The notes beneath the pieces were generated by a model. It was not told where the DNA came from, searched no databases, and worked only from the letters and a program-made list of their open reading frames with translations. A stretch of 64,000 bases of DNA from a bacterium (GTDB lineage Bacteria > Pseudomonadota > Alphaproteobacteria > Caulobacterales > Caulobacteraceae): positions 1-64,000 of the forward strand of contig JAVBXP010000029.1 of assembly GCA_030824495.1 (NCBI GenBank). Reading direction: 5' to 3'. The translations under genes and the position numbers were made by a program. Below, in pieces: positions 37,480-46,502 of the stretch (within the stretch, counting starts at the first letter, position 1; every line of letters starts with the position of its first letter).

Positions 37480-37797
37480 TCAGTCTTCTGAATAGGGCTT
37501 GGCCCGGCGCTTGAAGGGCCGCCTTTGCAGCTCCTTCTTCTCGCCCTTGGCCTTGGCGGCGATCTCCTTGAGCTTCACCGCCTGAAGCGCCGACAGCGCC
37601 TCGCCGGCTGCGCCCTTCTCCGGATCCCCGAAGGCGCGGCCGTAGGTCTTCACGCGTTCCTCGATCGAGCCGAGGAACTCCCCCTCCCAATCCGAAAGCT
37701 TCACATCGGCGCGGTCCGCCTGGCGGCGGACGCGCTTCAATGCGTTCAGCGCGGCCCGCTTGGCCTGCTCCTTCCGGTCGGGTGGGGCTCGCTTCAA
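37480..37797 (-). CDS. Small basic protein of unknown function after gapR
   Basis: A 105-residue highly charged protein, rich in Lys/Arg at both ends ([10 protein letters not shown] near the C-terminus), probably helical. The centre [20 protein letters not shown] looks like a conserved core. No family is recognised. The start is TTG overlapping the gapR stop (TTGA), so it is probably translated with gapR. The basic composition would suit nucleic-acid binding, but that is inference only. Confidence 0.7.
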   Translation of the reverse strand: MKRAPPDRKEQAKRAALNALKRVRRQADRADVKLSDWEGEFLGSIEERVKTYGRAFGDPEKGAAGEALSALQAVKLKEIAAKAKGEKKELQRRPFKRRAKPYSED

Positions 37798-38060
37798 ATC
37801 TCTCCCATCGCCGACAGGTACAGGTCGAGGATGGCTTCTTCCTCGAGGCGCTTGGCGCGGTCCTGTTTGCGGATGCGGACCACCTTGCGCAGGATCTTCA
37901 CGTCGAAGCCGTTGCCCTTGGCTTCGGCGAAGACTTCCTTGATCTGCTCGGCGATCTCCGACTTCTCCTGCTCGAGGCGCTCGATACGTTCAATGATGCT
38001 CTTGAGCTGGCCCTGGGCGGCTTGGTTCAGGATATCGCCGTGGGCGGAGTCGTCGGACAT
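37794..38060 (-). CDS. gapR: Nucleoid-associated protein GapR (DUF2312)
   Basis: An 88-residue DUF2312 protein. The [35 protein letters not shown] and [14 protein letters not shown] segments and the C-terminal [13 protein letters not shown] match Caulobacter GapR very closely, from memory. GapR is a tetrameric clamp on overtwisted DNA ahead of replication and transcription and is needed for normal growth there. The helical N-terminal half and basic patches are as expected. It is followed by a small overlapping gene. Confidence 0.9.
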   Translation of the reverse strand: MSDDSAHGDILNQAAQGQLKSIIERIERLEQEKSEIAEQIKEVFAEAKGNGFDVKILRKVVRIRKQDRAKRLEEEAILDLYLSAMGEI

Positions 38061-38191
38061 GGGATCAAGGTCTCACAGGTCTGGGGTGGCGGAAAGGCGC
38101 GCGAACCTAGCGGCGAGACGCGGGCATGTCATCCGCCCGCTGAACCTTAGCCGCAGCGTATTCGTTGAGACGGATCGACGCGGAGTTCCCC

Positions 38192-38776
38192 ATGCCCCAA
38201 TCCAAGCAACGTCCGACGCAAGAACAGGCCGAGGCGGCGGTCCGCACCCTGATCGAGTGGGCGGGCGACGATCCCGATCGCGAGGGCCTGCTGGACACGC
38301 CCGCGCGGGTGGCCAGGTCCTATAAGGAGCTGTTCTCAGGCTACGAGACCGATCCACGTGAATACCTAGAGCGCACCTTCGACGAGGTCGGCGGCTATGA
38401 CGAACTGGTGGTGCTGCGCGACATCCGGGTGGTCAGTTTCTGCGAACACCACATGCTGCCGTTCCTGGGCAAGGCTCATGTCGGCTACCTGCCGTCGAAC
38501 CGGGTGGTCGGCATTTCCAAGCTGGCGCGCGTAGTCCACGGCTTCGCCCGGCGGCTACAGATCCAGGAAAAGCTGACCGCGGAGATCGCCGGCGCCATTC
38601 AGGACATCCTGCATCCCAAGGGCGTCGGGGTGGTGATCGTGTCGGAGCATAGCTGCATGACCATGCGCGGGGTGAACACGCCCGGTTCGCGCCTGACCAC
38701 CAGCCATCTGCTGGGCGAGGTCCGCGACGATCCCCGCACCCGCCAGGAGTTCCTGGAATTCGTCAGGAACGGCTAA
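38192..38776 (+). CDS. folE: GTP cyclohydrolase I
   Basis: A 194-residue cytoplasmic enzyme that converts GTP to 7,8-dihydroneopterin triphosphate, the first step of folate biosynthesis. Zinc and active-site residues are in [18 protein letters not shown] near 78-95 and [11 protein letters not shown] near 148-158. [11 protein letters not shown] near 166 is also diagnostic. GGAG six bases before the ATG at 38192 selects this start over an upstream one at 38165. Its last 14 bases overlap the convergent TetR gene. Confidence 0.96.
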   Translation: MPQSKQRPTQEQAEAAVRTLIEWAGDDPDREGLLDTPARVARSYKELFSGYETDPREYLERTFDEVGGYDELVVLRDIRVVSFCEHHMLPFLGKAHVGYLPSNRVVGISKLARVVHGFARRLQIQEKLTAEIAGAIQDILHPKGVGVVIVSEHSCMTMRGVNTPGSRLTTSHLLGEVRDDPRTRQEFLEFVRNG

Positions 38777-39425
38777 GACGGCGACGCACATAGGGCGGGG
38801 CCGGCGGGGCTGCGCCATCCATCGCCGGCGCGAGCACCGTGATGATGGTTTCGATCAGACGGTCCACGCCCTGCGGCAAGCGCGCCTCGGCGGCCGTCCA
38901 ATAGCGCCAGGTCGCCGCGTCCAGATAGTAGGCGTAGATCGCCAGGTCGAAGAGCGCCTCGTCGGGCCAGTCCGAGCCGAACTGCTTGAGTTGAGCGACC
39001 ACGCCCTCGGCCATCTGCTCGGCGTGCAACGGCTCGATCTCGGCTAATTTCGGAAACTGCTCGAAGGCCGCGCTCATCGACAGGCCGTAGCCGACCGCCT
39101 CTTCCTCAGCCTTCACCCGGGCGATCCACTTGCGGAAGAACGCCCGCCAATCGCCCTTCACTTCATCTATCGCCTCCGAAGCCACCTGCCGGATATGCGT
39201 CAGTCGGGCCTCGTAGAGGGCCAGGATGATGGCCTCCTTGTTCGGGAAGTACTGATAGATCGACCCCACCGAGACGCCGGACTCCGCGGCGATGGCCGGG
39301 GTCGTCACCGCGGCGGGCCCATCCCGGTTCAAGATCGCCTGGGTGGCGTCCAAAACCCGCTGGATGCGGGCCTTCGCCCGGGCCTGGGTGGGCAGCTTTC
39401 GAGGGGTGAGGATCGTGCTCATCAC
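38763..39425 (-). CDS. TetR/AcrR family regulator of the serine hydrolase operon
   Basis: A 220-residue TetR protein. The HTH spans [20 protein letters not shown] and [20 protein letters not shown], followed by [12 protein letters not shown]. The C-terminal region is of the broad TetR_C type. It starts 10 bases after the serine hydrolase stop and is the second gene of that unit, whose promoter carries a 9-8-9 inverted repeat; autoregulation is likely. A second Met directly follows the first. Its 3' end overlaps folE by 14 bases. Confidence 0.87.
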   Translation of the reverse strand: MMSTILTPRKLPTQARAKARIQRVLDATQAILNRDGPAAVTTPAIAAESGVSVGSIYQYFPNKEAIILALYEARLTHIRQVASEAIDEVKGDWRAFFRKWIARVKAEEEAVGYGLSMSAAFEQFPKLAEIEPLHAEQMAEGVVAQLKQFGSDWPDEALFDLAIYAYYLDAATWRYWTAAEARLPQGVDRLIETIITVLAPAMDGAAPPAPPYVRRRLSRS

Positions 39426-39435
39426 CCCTCTCCTA

Positions 39436-40656
39436 TCATGGAGTCGGCGGCTGCTGGGCCGGCATGGCGCGCACCTGTTCGCTCAGCGCCTCGAACAGCG
39501 CGAAGGTCTCCTCCGACATTTCGGCGTCCCACGCGCCCGTCCAGTTACTGGTCTTCACCATCACCAGGTCCAGGGCCGGATTGACCATCAGGAACTGGCC
39601 ATAGATCCCCTCACCGGTGAAGGCGCGGTCGGCGCCCGGGATCAGCCACCATTGGTAGCCATAGCCCAGAGGACCTTCGCTGAGCTTGCCGTAGCCGACC
39701 TGCGGCCGCTGCGGGTGGGTGGCCTGGGCGATCCAACCCTTGGGCAGCACCTGGCGACCATCGACCGCGCCGTCGTGGGCGGCGAGATGGCCAAAGCGGG
39801 CGTAGTCCCGCAGCCGGATCAGCAAGCCGCCCGCGGCGATCTCCCGGCCCGCGTCGCCCGGCTGGTCCAGGATCCAGCGGGCCTCGGCCTCTGCGCCCAT
39901 CGGCTTCCAGAGCTTTTCCGACATATAGTCCGCCGCCCGCTGGCCGGTGACCTTGGCGAGCAACGCGCCAAGGATCTCGGTGTCGGCGCTGGCGTAGTTG
40001 AACTTCTCGCCCGGCTTGTGGGCGCTCTTGAACTTGCGGGAGTAGTCGTAGAGGCCGCCCTTGTTCTGGTCAAACAGGGCGATGAAGCCGCCGATACCGG
40101 ACTTCGCGTCGGTGTACTCCTCGTTGAACGAGGTGCCGGACGACATCTCCAGCACATCGCGGATGGTCGCAGTCTCATAGGCGCCGCCCTTCAGCTCGGG
40201 CAGATAGCCGATCATCTTGTCGTCGAGACTGCGGATCTTGCCCTCGGCCAGAGCGATGCCGATCAGACTCGAGACGAAGGACTTTCCAACCGAGAACGAG
40301 ATGAAGCGGCTGTCCGGCGCCGAGCCCTGGTAGTAGCGCTCATAGAGGATCTGATCGCCGCGCATGATCAGCAAGCCCGTGGTGCGAGTGTTGGCGGCGA
40401 AGGCCTCCAGGTCGTGGGTCTTGCCCTTGAAGTCATAGGACGGCGCGAACGGCGCGGCCGGGGATTTCAGCGCCATCGGCTTGTCGCCCGGCGCGATCCG
40501 CCGCGAGGGGAACAGTTCTTCCATATTGTGGAACGCGGCGGCCGAATTCTGCGGCTCGCCCCAGGTCCCGCGCACGCCGACGCTGCCCTCGGCCCACGCC
40601 TGGCCGCCAGAAATCGCCCCCAGCGCCACCGCGCCGGCCATCAGGATGTTCCGCAT
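39436..40656 (-). CDS. Secreted serine hydrolase (class C beta-lactamase fold)
   Basis: A 406-residue beta-lactamase-related serine hydrolase. A signal peptide ends near AWAE (residue 22). The SxxK motif SVGK has Ser122 and Lys125; NYASAD near 225 supplies the Tyr of the YxN/S motif. The fold is shared with 6-aminohexanoate oligomer hydrolases, esterases and carboxypeptidases, so substrate is uncertain; a true beta-lactamase is not implied. AGGGA five bases before 40656 gives the start; a longer frame to 40725 would run through the operator. Confidence 0.87.
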   Translation of the reverse strand: MRNILMAGAVALGAISGGQAWAEGSVGVRGTWGEPQNSAAAFHNMEELFPSRRIAPGDKPMALKSPAAPFAPSYDFKGKTHDLEAFAANTRTTGLLIMRGDQILYERYYQGSAPDSRFISFSVGKSFVSSLIGIALAEGKIRSLDDKMIGYLPELKGGAYETATIRDVLEMSSGTSFNEEYTDAKSGIGGFIALFDQNKGGLYDYSRKFKSAHKPGEKFNYASADTEILGALLAKVTGQRAADYMSEKLWKPMGAEAEARWILDQPGDAGREIAAGGLLIRLRDYARFGHLAAHDGAVDGRQVLPKGWIAQATHPQRPQVGYGKLSEGPLGYGYQWWLIPGADRAFTGEGIYGQFLMVNPALDLVMVKTSNWTGAWDAEMSEETFALFEALSEQVRAMPAQQPPTP

Positions 40657-40701
40657 CGAATTCCCTCGCCTCGCGCCGCGTGTGTTCGCGGCCGCTTGTT
40701 G

Positions 40702-40727
40702 ATATGAATGTGACGTATCATTCATAT
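40702..40727. promoter_or_regulatory. Likely TetR operator upstream of the serine hydrolase
   Basis: ATATGAATG (40702-40710) and CATTCATAT (40719-40727) are perfect 9-base inverted arms around an 8-base spacer. The site lies 46 bases upstream of the serine hydrolase start, whose operon encodes a TetR protein. Size and AT-richness fit a TetR dimer site. Confidence 0.72.
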
Positions 40728-40759
40728 TTTAGGCAAGCTCAATTTGCGTGAGAGGTGAC

Positions 40760-41374
40760 CTAGAGCAGCCCGCGCGCTTCCAAGGCCGGTCGCACCGCAC
40801 CGGGATCGGTGAAGTGATGGACGTCGAAGCCGAAGGCCTCGGCCGCGCGCACGTTCCATTCCGAGTCGTCGAAGAACAGCACCTCGGAGGGCGCCAGGCC
40901 AAAGCGCTCGCAGGCCAGGGCGTAGAAGGCCGGGTCGGGCTTGATCACGCCCTCATGCGCCGAGACCACATAGTCCTGAAACCGCTTGAACGCCGGGCTC
41001 ATGGCGATCGTCCCGGCGAACGTCTCGTGGGACATGTTGGTGACCCCGTATTGGGGAACGCCGGCGGCGTGCAGGGCCTCGATGGCGGCCTCGGTCTCCG
41101 GGATCGTGCCGGAGAACATCTCCCACCACCGGGTTTCCCAGGCGTGGATGGCGTCGGCATATTCCGGAAACAGCGGCAGCAGCCGCGCGCGGTTGTCGGC
41201 GAACGTCACGCCCAGGTCGTGCGCGACGTGCCATTCCATGTTGCAGACATGGGAAAGGAACCGGTCGACTTCGGCCGGTTCCTTAAAGAACTTGTCGTAG
41301 AGCGTGCGCGGGTTCCAGCGCACGACGACATTACCGATGTCCCACAAGACGGCTTTGACAGCCGCCTCAGGCAT
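40760..41374 (-). CDS. HAD superfamily hydrolase
   Basis: A 204-residue HAD phosphatase of the YihX/haloacid dehalogenase type. Motif I is WDIGNVVVRWN (nucleophile Asp near residue 12, with Gly-Asn in place of the more common Gly-Thr), motif II GVTNMS near 112, the motif III Lys in GVIKPDP near 148, and motif IV FFDDSEWN near 172. Substrate is probably a small phosphate ester. It starts 1 base after the L36 stop, so it is co-transcribed with rpmJ. Confidence 0.86.
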   Translation of the reverse strand: MPEAAVKAVLWDIGNVVVRWNPRTLYDKFFKEPAEVDRFLSHVCNMEWHVAHDLGVTFADNRARLLPLFPEYADAIHAWETRWWEMFSGTIPETEAAIEALHAAGVPQYGVTNMSHETFAGTIAMSPAFKRFQDYVVSAHEGVIKPDPAFYALACERFGLAPSEVLFFDDSEWNVRAAEAFGFDVHHFTDPGAVRPALEARGLL

Positions 41375-41375
41375 C

Positions 41376-41501
41376 TCAGCCTTGCTTGGCTTTGAAGCGG
41401 GGATCGGTCTTGTTGATGACGTACACCACGCCCTTGCGACGCACGAGCTTGCAGTCGCGGTGGCGAGTCTTGAGCGACTTGAGCGAGCTTCTGACCTTCA
41501 T
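41376..41501 (-). CDS. rpmJ: 50S ribosomal protein L36
   Basis: A 41-residue ribosomal protein with the full family sequence from [11 protein letters not shown] to [13 protein letters not shown]. It has a single Cys ([10 protein letters not shown]), so it is the zinc-free type common in alphaproteobacteria. The reading frame is open further upstream, but only the ATG at 41501 gives the standard N-terminus. The HAD gene follows with a 1-base gap. Confidence 0.95.
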   Translation of the reverse strand: MKVRSSLKSLKTRHRDCKLVRRKGVVYVINKTDPRFKAKQG

Positions 41502-41655
41502 GGACCTAATTCTCGGGCGCCGGGCTTTCGCCCAGGGGGTTATTACAGAGCGGGCGCGTATACGGGGCTGAGGCTTTTGAGTCAACGCCTGGAGCTATCG
41601 CAACCGATAGCGGCCTTGTGATTGGGGCCGCCGCAACGCCTCGCTAGGTTGCCTT

Positions 41656-42930
41656 ATGGACCGTCGTATCTTTCTTGTCTTGCTTCTCGCCGGCTGCGCA
41701 GGCCCCGCGCCGCCCAAACCCGATGCGCCGAGCCAAGTCCCGCCGCCAGCGCCTCCGCCTACGCCCGAGACACCGGCCCCGCCGGCTCCGTCTGTCGATG
41801 CTGGGTTCGACGCTTGGCGCGCTCAGTTCCGCACCAAGGCGATAGGCGCCGGCCTGCCCGCCGCCCTGATCGACCGCGAACTGGCGGGCGTGACCCCCAA
41901 TCCCCGGGTCATCAGCCTCGATTCGGCCCAGCCGGAATTCTCCAAGCCGATCGGGGACTACATAAAGGGCACGGTCAGCGACGAGCGCATCGCGCGGGGC
42001 CGCCGCTACCGGACCGAGCTGCCGTTCTGGCCGGCGGTGGAACAGAAGTATGGCGTGCCGCGCGACGTCCTGATCGCCGTCTGGGCGATGGAGAGCGCGT
42101 TCGGCGCGGTCCAGGGTGACTTCGACGTGGTGCGCTGCATGGCCAGCCTGGCCTATCACGGCCGCCGCCGGAACTTCGCCGAGGGCGAGCTGATCGCCGC
42201 CCTGAAGATCATCAGCTCGGGCGAGGCCTCGCGCAGCCAGCTGAAGGGCTCGTGGGCTGGCGCCATGGGCCAGACCCAGTTCCTGCCCTCCAACTACCTC
42301 ACGACCGCCGTAGACGGCGATGGAGACGGCAAGCGCGACATCTGGGGGTCCAGCCACGACGCCCTGGCCTCGGCCGCCAATCTGCTGGCCAAGGGCGGCT
42401 GGGTGCGGGGCCAAAGCTGGGCTCGCGAGGTCACCCTGCCCGCCGATTTCGACTACAGCCTGACCGAGGGCCCGCGCGAGACGCCCGACTGGTGGGCCCA
42501 GCTTGGCGTGAAGCCTGCCGATGGCGGCGGGTGGTCGCCCGCCGACCAGGGCGCCAAGGCCCAGCTCGTGGCCCCAGCCGGCGCCAGCGGGCCGATCTTC
42601 CTGCTGCTGCCGAACCACTTCGCGATCCGCACCTATAACAACTCCACGTCCTACGCCCTGGGCATCGGCCTGCTGGCCGACAGGTTCGCCGGCGGCGGCC
42701 CCCTGGTGAAGCCCTGGCCCTATGAGACGCCCCTGGCGATCGGCGACCGCATCGCCGCCCAGACCGCCCTGCTGCGGCTGGGCTTCAATCCGGGCGAGCC
42801 GGACGGGGTGGTCGGCGTGAACACCCGCACGGCCTTGCGCAACTGGCAGAAGGCCCGCGGCCTGACGGCCGACGGCTATCTCTCGATGGAAATGGTGCGG
42901 CGCCTGAACGTCGAGGCCGGCGCGTTATAA
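41656..42930 (+). CDS. Lytic murein transglycosylase (MltB-like) lipoprotein
   Basis: A 424-residue outer-membrane lipoprotein (LLAGC, Cys14) with a Pro-rich linker (about 18-50). The catalytic domain is SLT/MltB-like: catalytic Glu146 in VWAMESAFGAVQGD, then GSWAGAMGQTQFLPSNY near 196-212. A C-terminal peptidoglycan-binding domain_1 (about 355-420) holds RLGFNPGEPDGVVGVNTRTAL. It cleaves glycan strands to 1,6-anhydromuramyl ends. It faces a hairpin element and a convergent MFS gene. Confidence 0.92.
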   Translation: MDRRIFLVLLLAGCAGPAPPKPDAPSQVPPPAPPPTPETPAPPAPSVDAGFDAWRAQFRTKAIGAGLPAALIDRELAGVTPNPRVISLDSAQPEFSKPIGDYIKGTVSDERIARGRRYRTELPFWPAVEQKYGVPRDVLIAVWAMESAFGAVQGDFDVVRCMASLAYHGRRRNFAEGELIAALKIISSGEASRSQLKGSWAGAMGQTQFLPSNYLTTAVDGDGDGKRDIWGSSHDALASAANLLAKGGWVRGQSWAREVTLPADFDYSLTEGPRETPDWWAQLGVKPADGGGWSPADQGAKAQLVAPAGASGPIFLLLPNHFAIRTYNNSTSYALGIGLLADRFAGGGPLVKPWPYETPLAIGDRIAAQTALLRLGFNPGEPDGVVGVNTRTALRNWQKARGLTADGYLSMEMVRRLNVEAGAL

Positions 42931-42938
42931 ACTCTTCT

Positions 42939-42961
42939 CCTCTCCCCGCGCCGGGGAGAGG
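42939..42961. repeat. CCTCTCCC hairpin element, short form (copy 2)
   Basis: CCTCTCCCCG-CGC-CGGGGAGAGG is a perfect 10-bp hairpin, equal to a single arm of the longer elements at 37360 and 45296. It sits between two convergent stops (42930 and 42964) and is a good two-way terminator stem. Confidence 0.78.
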
Positions 42962-42963
42962 AA

Positions 42964-44289
42964 TTACAGACCGCCCTCGTCGCTCTTCTCCAGCGTCGCC
43001 ATGGCGGCGTCGGCGCGGGTGGCGGGCAGCGGGTCGGCGTTCTTCAGCTGCACGTTGCGGAAGGCATAGACCAGCATGGCCACCATCATCAGGGCGCACA
43101 GGATGAACGGCGCTGGCGCGATGCGCTCGTAAAGCCAGACGAAGAACGGCGCGAGCACCACATTGACGCCGTTCACCGCGGCGATAGCGCCGGCGACGCG
43201 CGCCTGCTCGTGCATGTCCACCGCCAGCGAAGCGCCCGCCGTGAAGCCTGGACGCGCCAGGCCAAAGCCTAGGCTGGAGATCGCAAAGCCGGCCACAACC
43301 GCGGCATAGGTCGGCTGCAGCGCCACGATCACATTACCTACCGCGGCCACGCCCACGCCCCAGCGCAGGAGCTGGCGCGGGGTCATCTCGAACATCCGGA
43401 TGATGCCCCACTGGGCCAGCAGGCCGGCCATGGCGCCAAACATCATGGCGATGGCGATGAAGCCCTGGGCTTTCATCGGATCGAGGCCCAGCTTGTCGAT
43501 GATCAGGAAGCCGAGGGTCTGGGCCTGGGCGGTCTGGCAGACCGCGACGATAAAGCCGTAGATCAGAAACGGCGTGACGCGCGGATCGCGCCACATCGGC
43601 TTTTCCTTGGTCGCATCGCCGCCCTTGGCGTCCTTGGCGATCTCGGCCCGCACCGGCGCGACCGGCATGTGCTGGCTTTCCGGCAGCATCTTCCACACCA
43701 CGAACAGCATCAGCCCGGCCATCGCCGCGAAACCAAGCATCGGCCCCGCCAAGCCAACGAACGGCAGGACGAACAACGGCGCCAGGAACGGCCCGACGAC
43801 CGTGCCGAGGCCAAAGGCCCCGGCCAGGCTCGACATCGACTGGGTGCGCTGCTCCGGCGGGGTGTGCTCGGCCACATAGGCCTGGGTCGCCGGATTGGAG
43901 GCCGAGCCAAACAGCCCGAACAAAGCCCGCGCGAACAGGAAGCAGATGAAGATGATCATCGGCGTGGCCATGTGATGCAGACCCGCCATCACCACAAGGG
44001 CGCAGGCGATCATCGAGAACATGAAGCCAGAAAGGCCGATCAGCATCAGCGGCTTGCGGCCATGGCGATCGGAGGCTCGCGCCCACCAGGGTGAGGAGAA
44101 CGCCCACAGCAGGGCCGAAAGCGAGAAGATCGCCGCGACCATCGGGTCGGGAATGCCGATCGACCGGCCGATCGCCGGCAGCACCGAGATCATCCCGGTA
44201 TTGCCCATGGCGGTTACCAGGGAGACGCCGAAGATAATGGCGAATGTCTTCTTGGGCAGGCCTTCCGGCGCTGTGGCGGATTTGGGCAT
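42964..44289 (-). CDS. Major facilitator superfamily transporter
   Basis: A 441-residue MFS protein with 12 predicted membrane segments. Motif A is ARASDRHGRKPLMLIGL between helices 2 and 3; the central loop (about 190-225) is charged. The family includes multidrug and tetracycline-type exporters and the direction of transport here is probably outward, but the substrate is unknown. A Met 17 codons further upstream (44340) is possible; 44289 gives the shorter usual N-terminus before TFAIIFGVSLVTAMG. Confidence 0.86.
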   Translation of the reverse strand: MPKSATAPEGLPKKTFAIIFGVSLVTAMGNTGMISVLPAIGRSIGIPDPMVAAIFSLSALLWAFSSPWWARASDRHGRKPLMLIGLSGFMFSMIACALVVMAGLHHMATPMIIFICFLFARALFGLFGSASNPATQAYVAEHTPPEQRTQSMSSLAGAFGLGTVVGPFLAPLFVLPFVGLAGPMLGFAAMAGLMLFVVWKMLPESQHMPVAPVRAEIAKDAKGGDATKEKPMWRDPRVTPFLIYGFIVAVCQTAQAQTLGFLIIDKLGLDPMKAQGFIAIAMMFGAMAGLLAQWGIIRMFEMTPRQLLRWGVGVAAVGNVIVALQPTYAAVVAGFAISSLGFGLARPGFTAGASLAVDMHEQARVAGAIAAVNGVNVVLAPFFVWLYERIAPAPFILCALMMVAMLVYAFRNVQLKNADPLPATRADAAMATLEKSDEGGL

Positions 44290-44403
44290 GGCCTCGCTGT
44301 TAGTCCGCGCCGACCCCTTGTGCAAACACGGAAAACGCACACGCGGAATTAAGCATTAATCGCCGATAGTCGGGTCTGGACGTCGCGGGGACAGCCTTTT
44401 CAA

Positions 44404-45273
44404 ATGTTTCAGATTATCGGCATCGTGCTGCTCTTCGCGCTGGTGTTTGGCAGTTATTTGATCTCCGGCGGCAACCTGGGCGTGATCCTTCACGCCTTGC
44501 CACATGAAATGATGGCCATCGGCGGCGCCGGTGTCGCGGCCTTCCTGATCGGCAACTCGGTGCCGGTGATCAAGGGCACGCTGTCGGGCTTCGGCAAGGT
44601 GTTCGCCGGCCCGAAATGGAAGCCTTCGGATTATCGCGATCTGCTGTCGCTGCTGTTCCTGCTGACCAAGACCATGAAGTCCAAGGGCGTCATCGCCCTG
44701 GAAAGCCACATCGAGAACCCGAAGGAGAGCACGATCTTCTCGCGCTTCCCGCGGGTGATGAAGGACCACTTCGCCATCGACTTCATCTGCGACACCCTGC
44801 GGATGATGACCATGAACCTCGAGGACCCCCATCAGGTCGAGGACGCCATGGAAACCCAGCTGGAGAAGCACCATCACGAGGTGCTGGCCCCGGCCCACGC
44901 CCTGCAGAACCTCGCCGACGCCCTGCCCGCCCTGGGCATCGTCGCCGCCGTGCTCGGGGTTATCAAGACCATGGGCTCGATCACCGAGCCGCCGGAAGTC
45001 CTGGGCGGCATGATCGGCTCGGCCCTGGTCGGCACCTTCCTGGGCGTGTTCCTGGCCTATGGCCTGGTCGGCCCGATGGCCACGCGCCTGAAGGACGTGG
45101 TCGAGGAGGAAGGCTCCTTCTACAAGATCATCCAGTCGGTGCTGGTCGCCCATCTGCACGGCAACGCCGCCCAAATCTCGGTCGAGATCGGCCGCGGCAG
45201 CGTGCCCTCGGGCGCGCAACCGAGCTTCCTGGAACTGGAAGAAGCCCTCTCGGCCATTCCCGCCGAGGCCTAA
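44404..45273 (+). CDS. motA: Flagellar motor stator protein MotA
   Basis: A 289-residue inner-membrane stator subunit with four helices (about 1-25, 32-50, 170-190, 203-225) and a large cytoplasmic loop that contacts FliG. The conserved prolines appear in ADALPALGIVAAVLGVIKTMG and YGLVGPMATRL. With MotB it conducts protons to drive flagellar rotation. No motB follows; motA and motB are also unlinked in Caulobacter. It is divergent from the MFS gene and followed by a palindromic element. Confidence 0.95.
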   Translation: MFQIIGIVLLFALVFGSYLISGGNLGVILHALPHEMMAIGGAGVAAFLIGNSVPVIKGTLSGFGKVFAGPKWKPSDYRDLLSLLFLLTKTMKSKGVIALESHIENPKESTIFSRFPRVMKDHFAIDFICDTLRMMTMNLEDPHQVEDAMETQLEKHHHEVLAPAHALQNLADALPALGIVAAVLGVIKTMGSITEPPEVLGGMIGSALVGTFLGVFLAYGLVGPMATRLKDVVEEEGSFYKIIQSVLVAHLHGNAAQISVEIGRGSVPSGAQPSFLELEEALSAIPAEA

Positions 45274-45295
45274 ACGCCACTCGCCTAGCGACGAC

Positions 45296-45400
45296 GACGC
45301 CCCCTCACCCAACCTCTCCCCCGCAAGCGGGGGCGAGGAGTCAGTCAGAGAAGTTCCTCTCCCTCGGGAGAGGTTAGGTGAGGGGCGACGCGAAGCGTCG
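45296..45400. repeat. CCTCTCCC palindromic element, copy 3
   Basis: The left arm GACGCCCCCTCACCCAACC leads into CTCTCCCCCGC-AA-GCGGGGGCGAG; the right arm is CCTCTCCCTCGGGAGAGG then TTAGGTGAGGGGCGAC. The right end adds CGACGC-GAA-GCGTCG (45386-45400), a perfect 6-bp hairpin with a GAA triloop. It fills the gap between the motA and purK stops. Confidence 0.82.
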
Positions 45401-45413
45401 AACGCGCTCCGAC

Positions 45414-46493
45414 CTACAGCGGCCGCAGGCGGTTCACGTGGCCCATCTTGCGGCCTGGCTTGGCGTCGCGCTTGCCATAGAGGTGCACGCGGGTCTCCGG
45501 CTCGCCGGCCAACTTGGCCCAGGCGTCAGCTTCCTCGCCTAGCAGGTTCAGCATCTCGACCTGCGAATGGGCATGGGTGGGTCCCAGCGGCCAACCGGCC
45601 ACCGCCCGGATGTGCTGTTCGAACTGATCGACCTCGCAGCCGTCCATCGTCCAGTGCCCGGTGTTGTGAACTCGCGGCGCGATCTCGTTGACCAGCAACC
45701 GGCCGTCCGCCAACTCGAACAGCTCGATGCCGATGACCCCGACATAGTCCAGGCCGCTGAGCACCTTGGCGGCGATGCGCTCGGCCTGGTCGGCGGTCTC
45801 GCTGGTGACCTTGGCGGGCGCGTAGGTGCGGCGAAGCACGCCCTTCTCGTGGTGGTTCTCGGCCAGCGGATAGACCGCGATCTCGCCGCCGCGGCCGCGC
45901 GCGGCGATCACCGACAGTTCGCGCACGAAGTTCGCGGGCGCCTCCAGGATCACCGGCTTGGCGCCGACGGCCTCAAAGGCGGCCGGCGCGTCGACGGCAT
46001 GCTCGACCCAGCGCTGGCCCTTGCCGTCATAACCTTCGCGTCGCGTCTTCATCAGCACCGGCGCGCCCAGGGACGCCATGGCGTCCTGAGCCGCCTGCGC
46101 GGTGTCGGCGGCGGCGAAAGCCACGGTGGCGACGCCGGCCTCGTTCAGGAAGGTTTTCTCCGCGACCCGGTCCTGGGCGATGGCCAAGGCGCGCGCGCCT
46201 GGCGCGACAGCGACGCCCAGCGCGGTCAGGTGTTCGACCGAAGAGGCCGGGACGTTCTCGAATTCGAAGGTGACCACCGAGGCGAGCTTGGAAAGCGCCT
46301 CCAAAGCCGCCGGATCATCATAGGCGCCGACCACCGTGTGGGCGGCCACGCGCGTGGCCGGGGCGCCGGGCTCCGGCTCAAGTATGGCCACGTCGAAGCC
46401 CAGCCGACCGGCAGCCAGCGCCAGCATGCGGCCAAGCTGCCCGCCGCCGAGAATCCCGATCGTGGAGCCGGGGGGCAGAGGCAGTTTAGACAT
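45414..46493 (-). CDS. purK: 5-(carboxyamino)imidazole ribonucleotide synthase PurK
   Basis: A 359-residue ATP-grasp enzyme of purine biosynthesis: AIR + ATP + bicarbonate to N5-CAIR. The N-terminal Rossmann loop GGGQLGRMLALAAG is at residues 15-28. MKTRREGYDGKGQRWV near 147-162 and FELADGRLLVNEIAPRVHNTGHW near 257-279 (shown in two parts) are typical. It follows purE by 9 bases on the same strand. Confidence 0.95.
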   Translation of the reverse strand: MSKLPLPPGSTIGILGGGQLGRMLALAAGRLGFDVAILEPEPGAPATRVAAHTVVGAYDDPAALEALSKLASVVTFEFENVPASSVEHLTALGVAVAPGARALAIAQDRVAEKTFLNEAGVATVAFAAADTAQAAQDAMASLGAPVLMKTRREGYDGKGQRWVEHAVDAPAAFEAVGAKPVILEAPANFVRELSVIAARGRGGEIAVYPLAENHHEKGVLRRTYAPAKVTSETADQAERIAAKVLSGLDYVGVIGIELFELADGRLLVNEIAPRVHNTGHWTMDGCEVDQFEQHIRAVAGWPLGPTHAHSQVEMLNLLGEEADAWAKLAGEPETRVHLYGKRDAKPGRKMGHVNRLRPL

Positions 46494-46502
46494 AGGGGTC
46501 TC

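Noticed and set aside
39436..40656. A beta-lactamase resistance gene
   Set aside because: The SxxK and Tyr motifs show only the shared fold. The sequence looks closer to esterase or 6-aminohexanoate hydrolase relatives, and the context gives no resistance signal.
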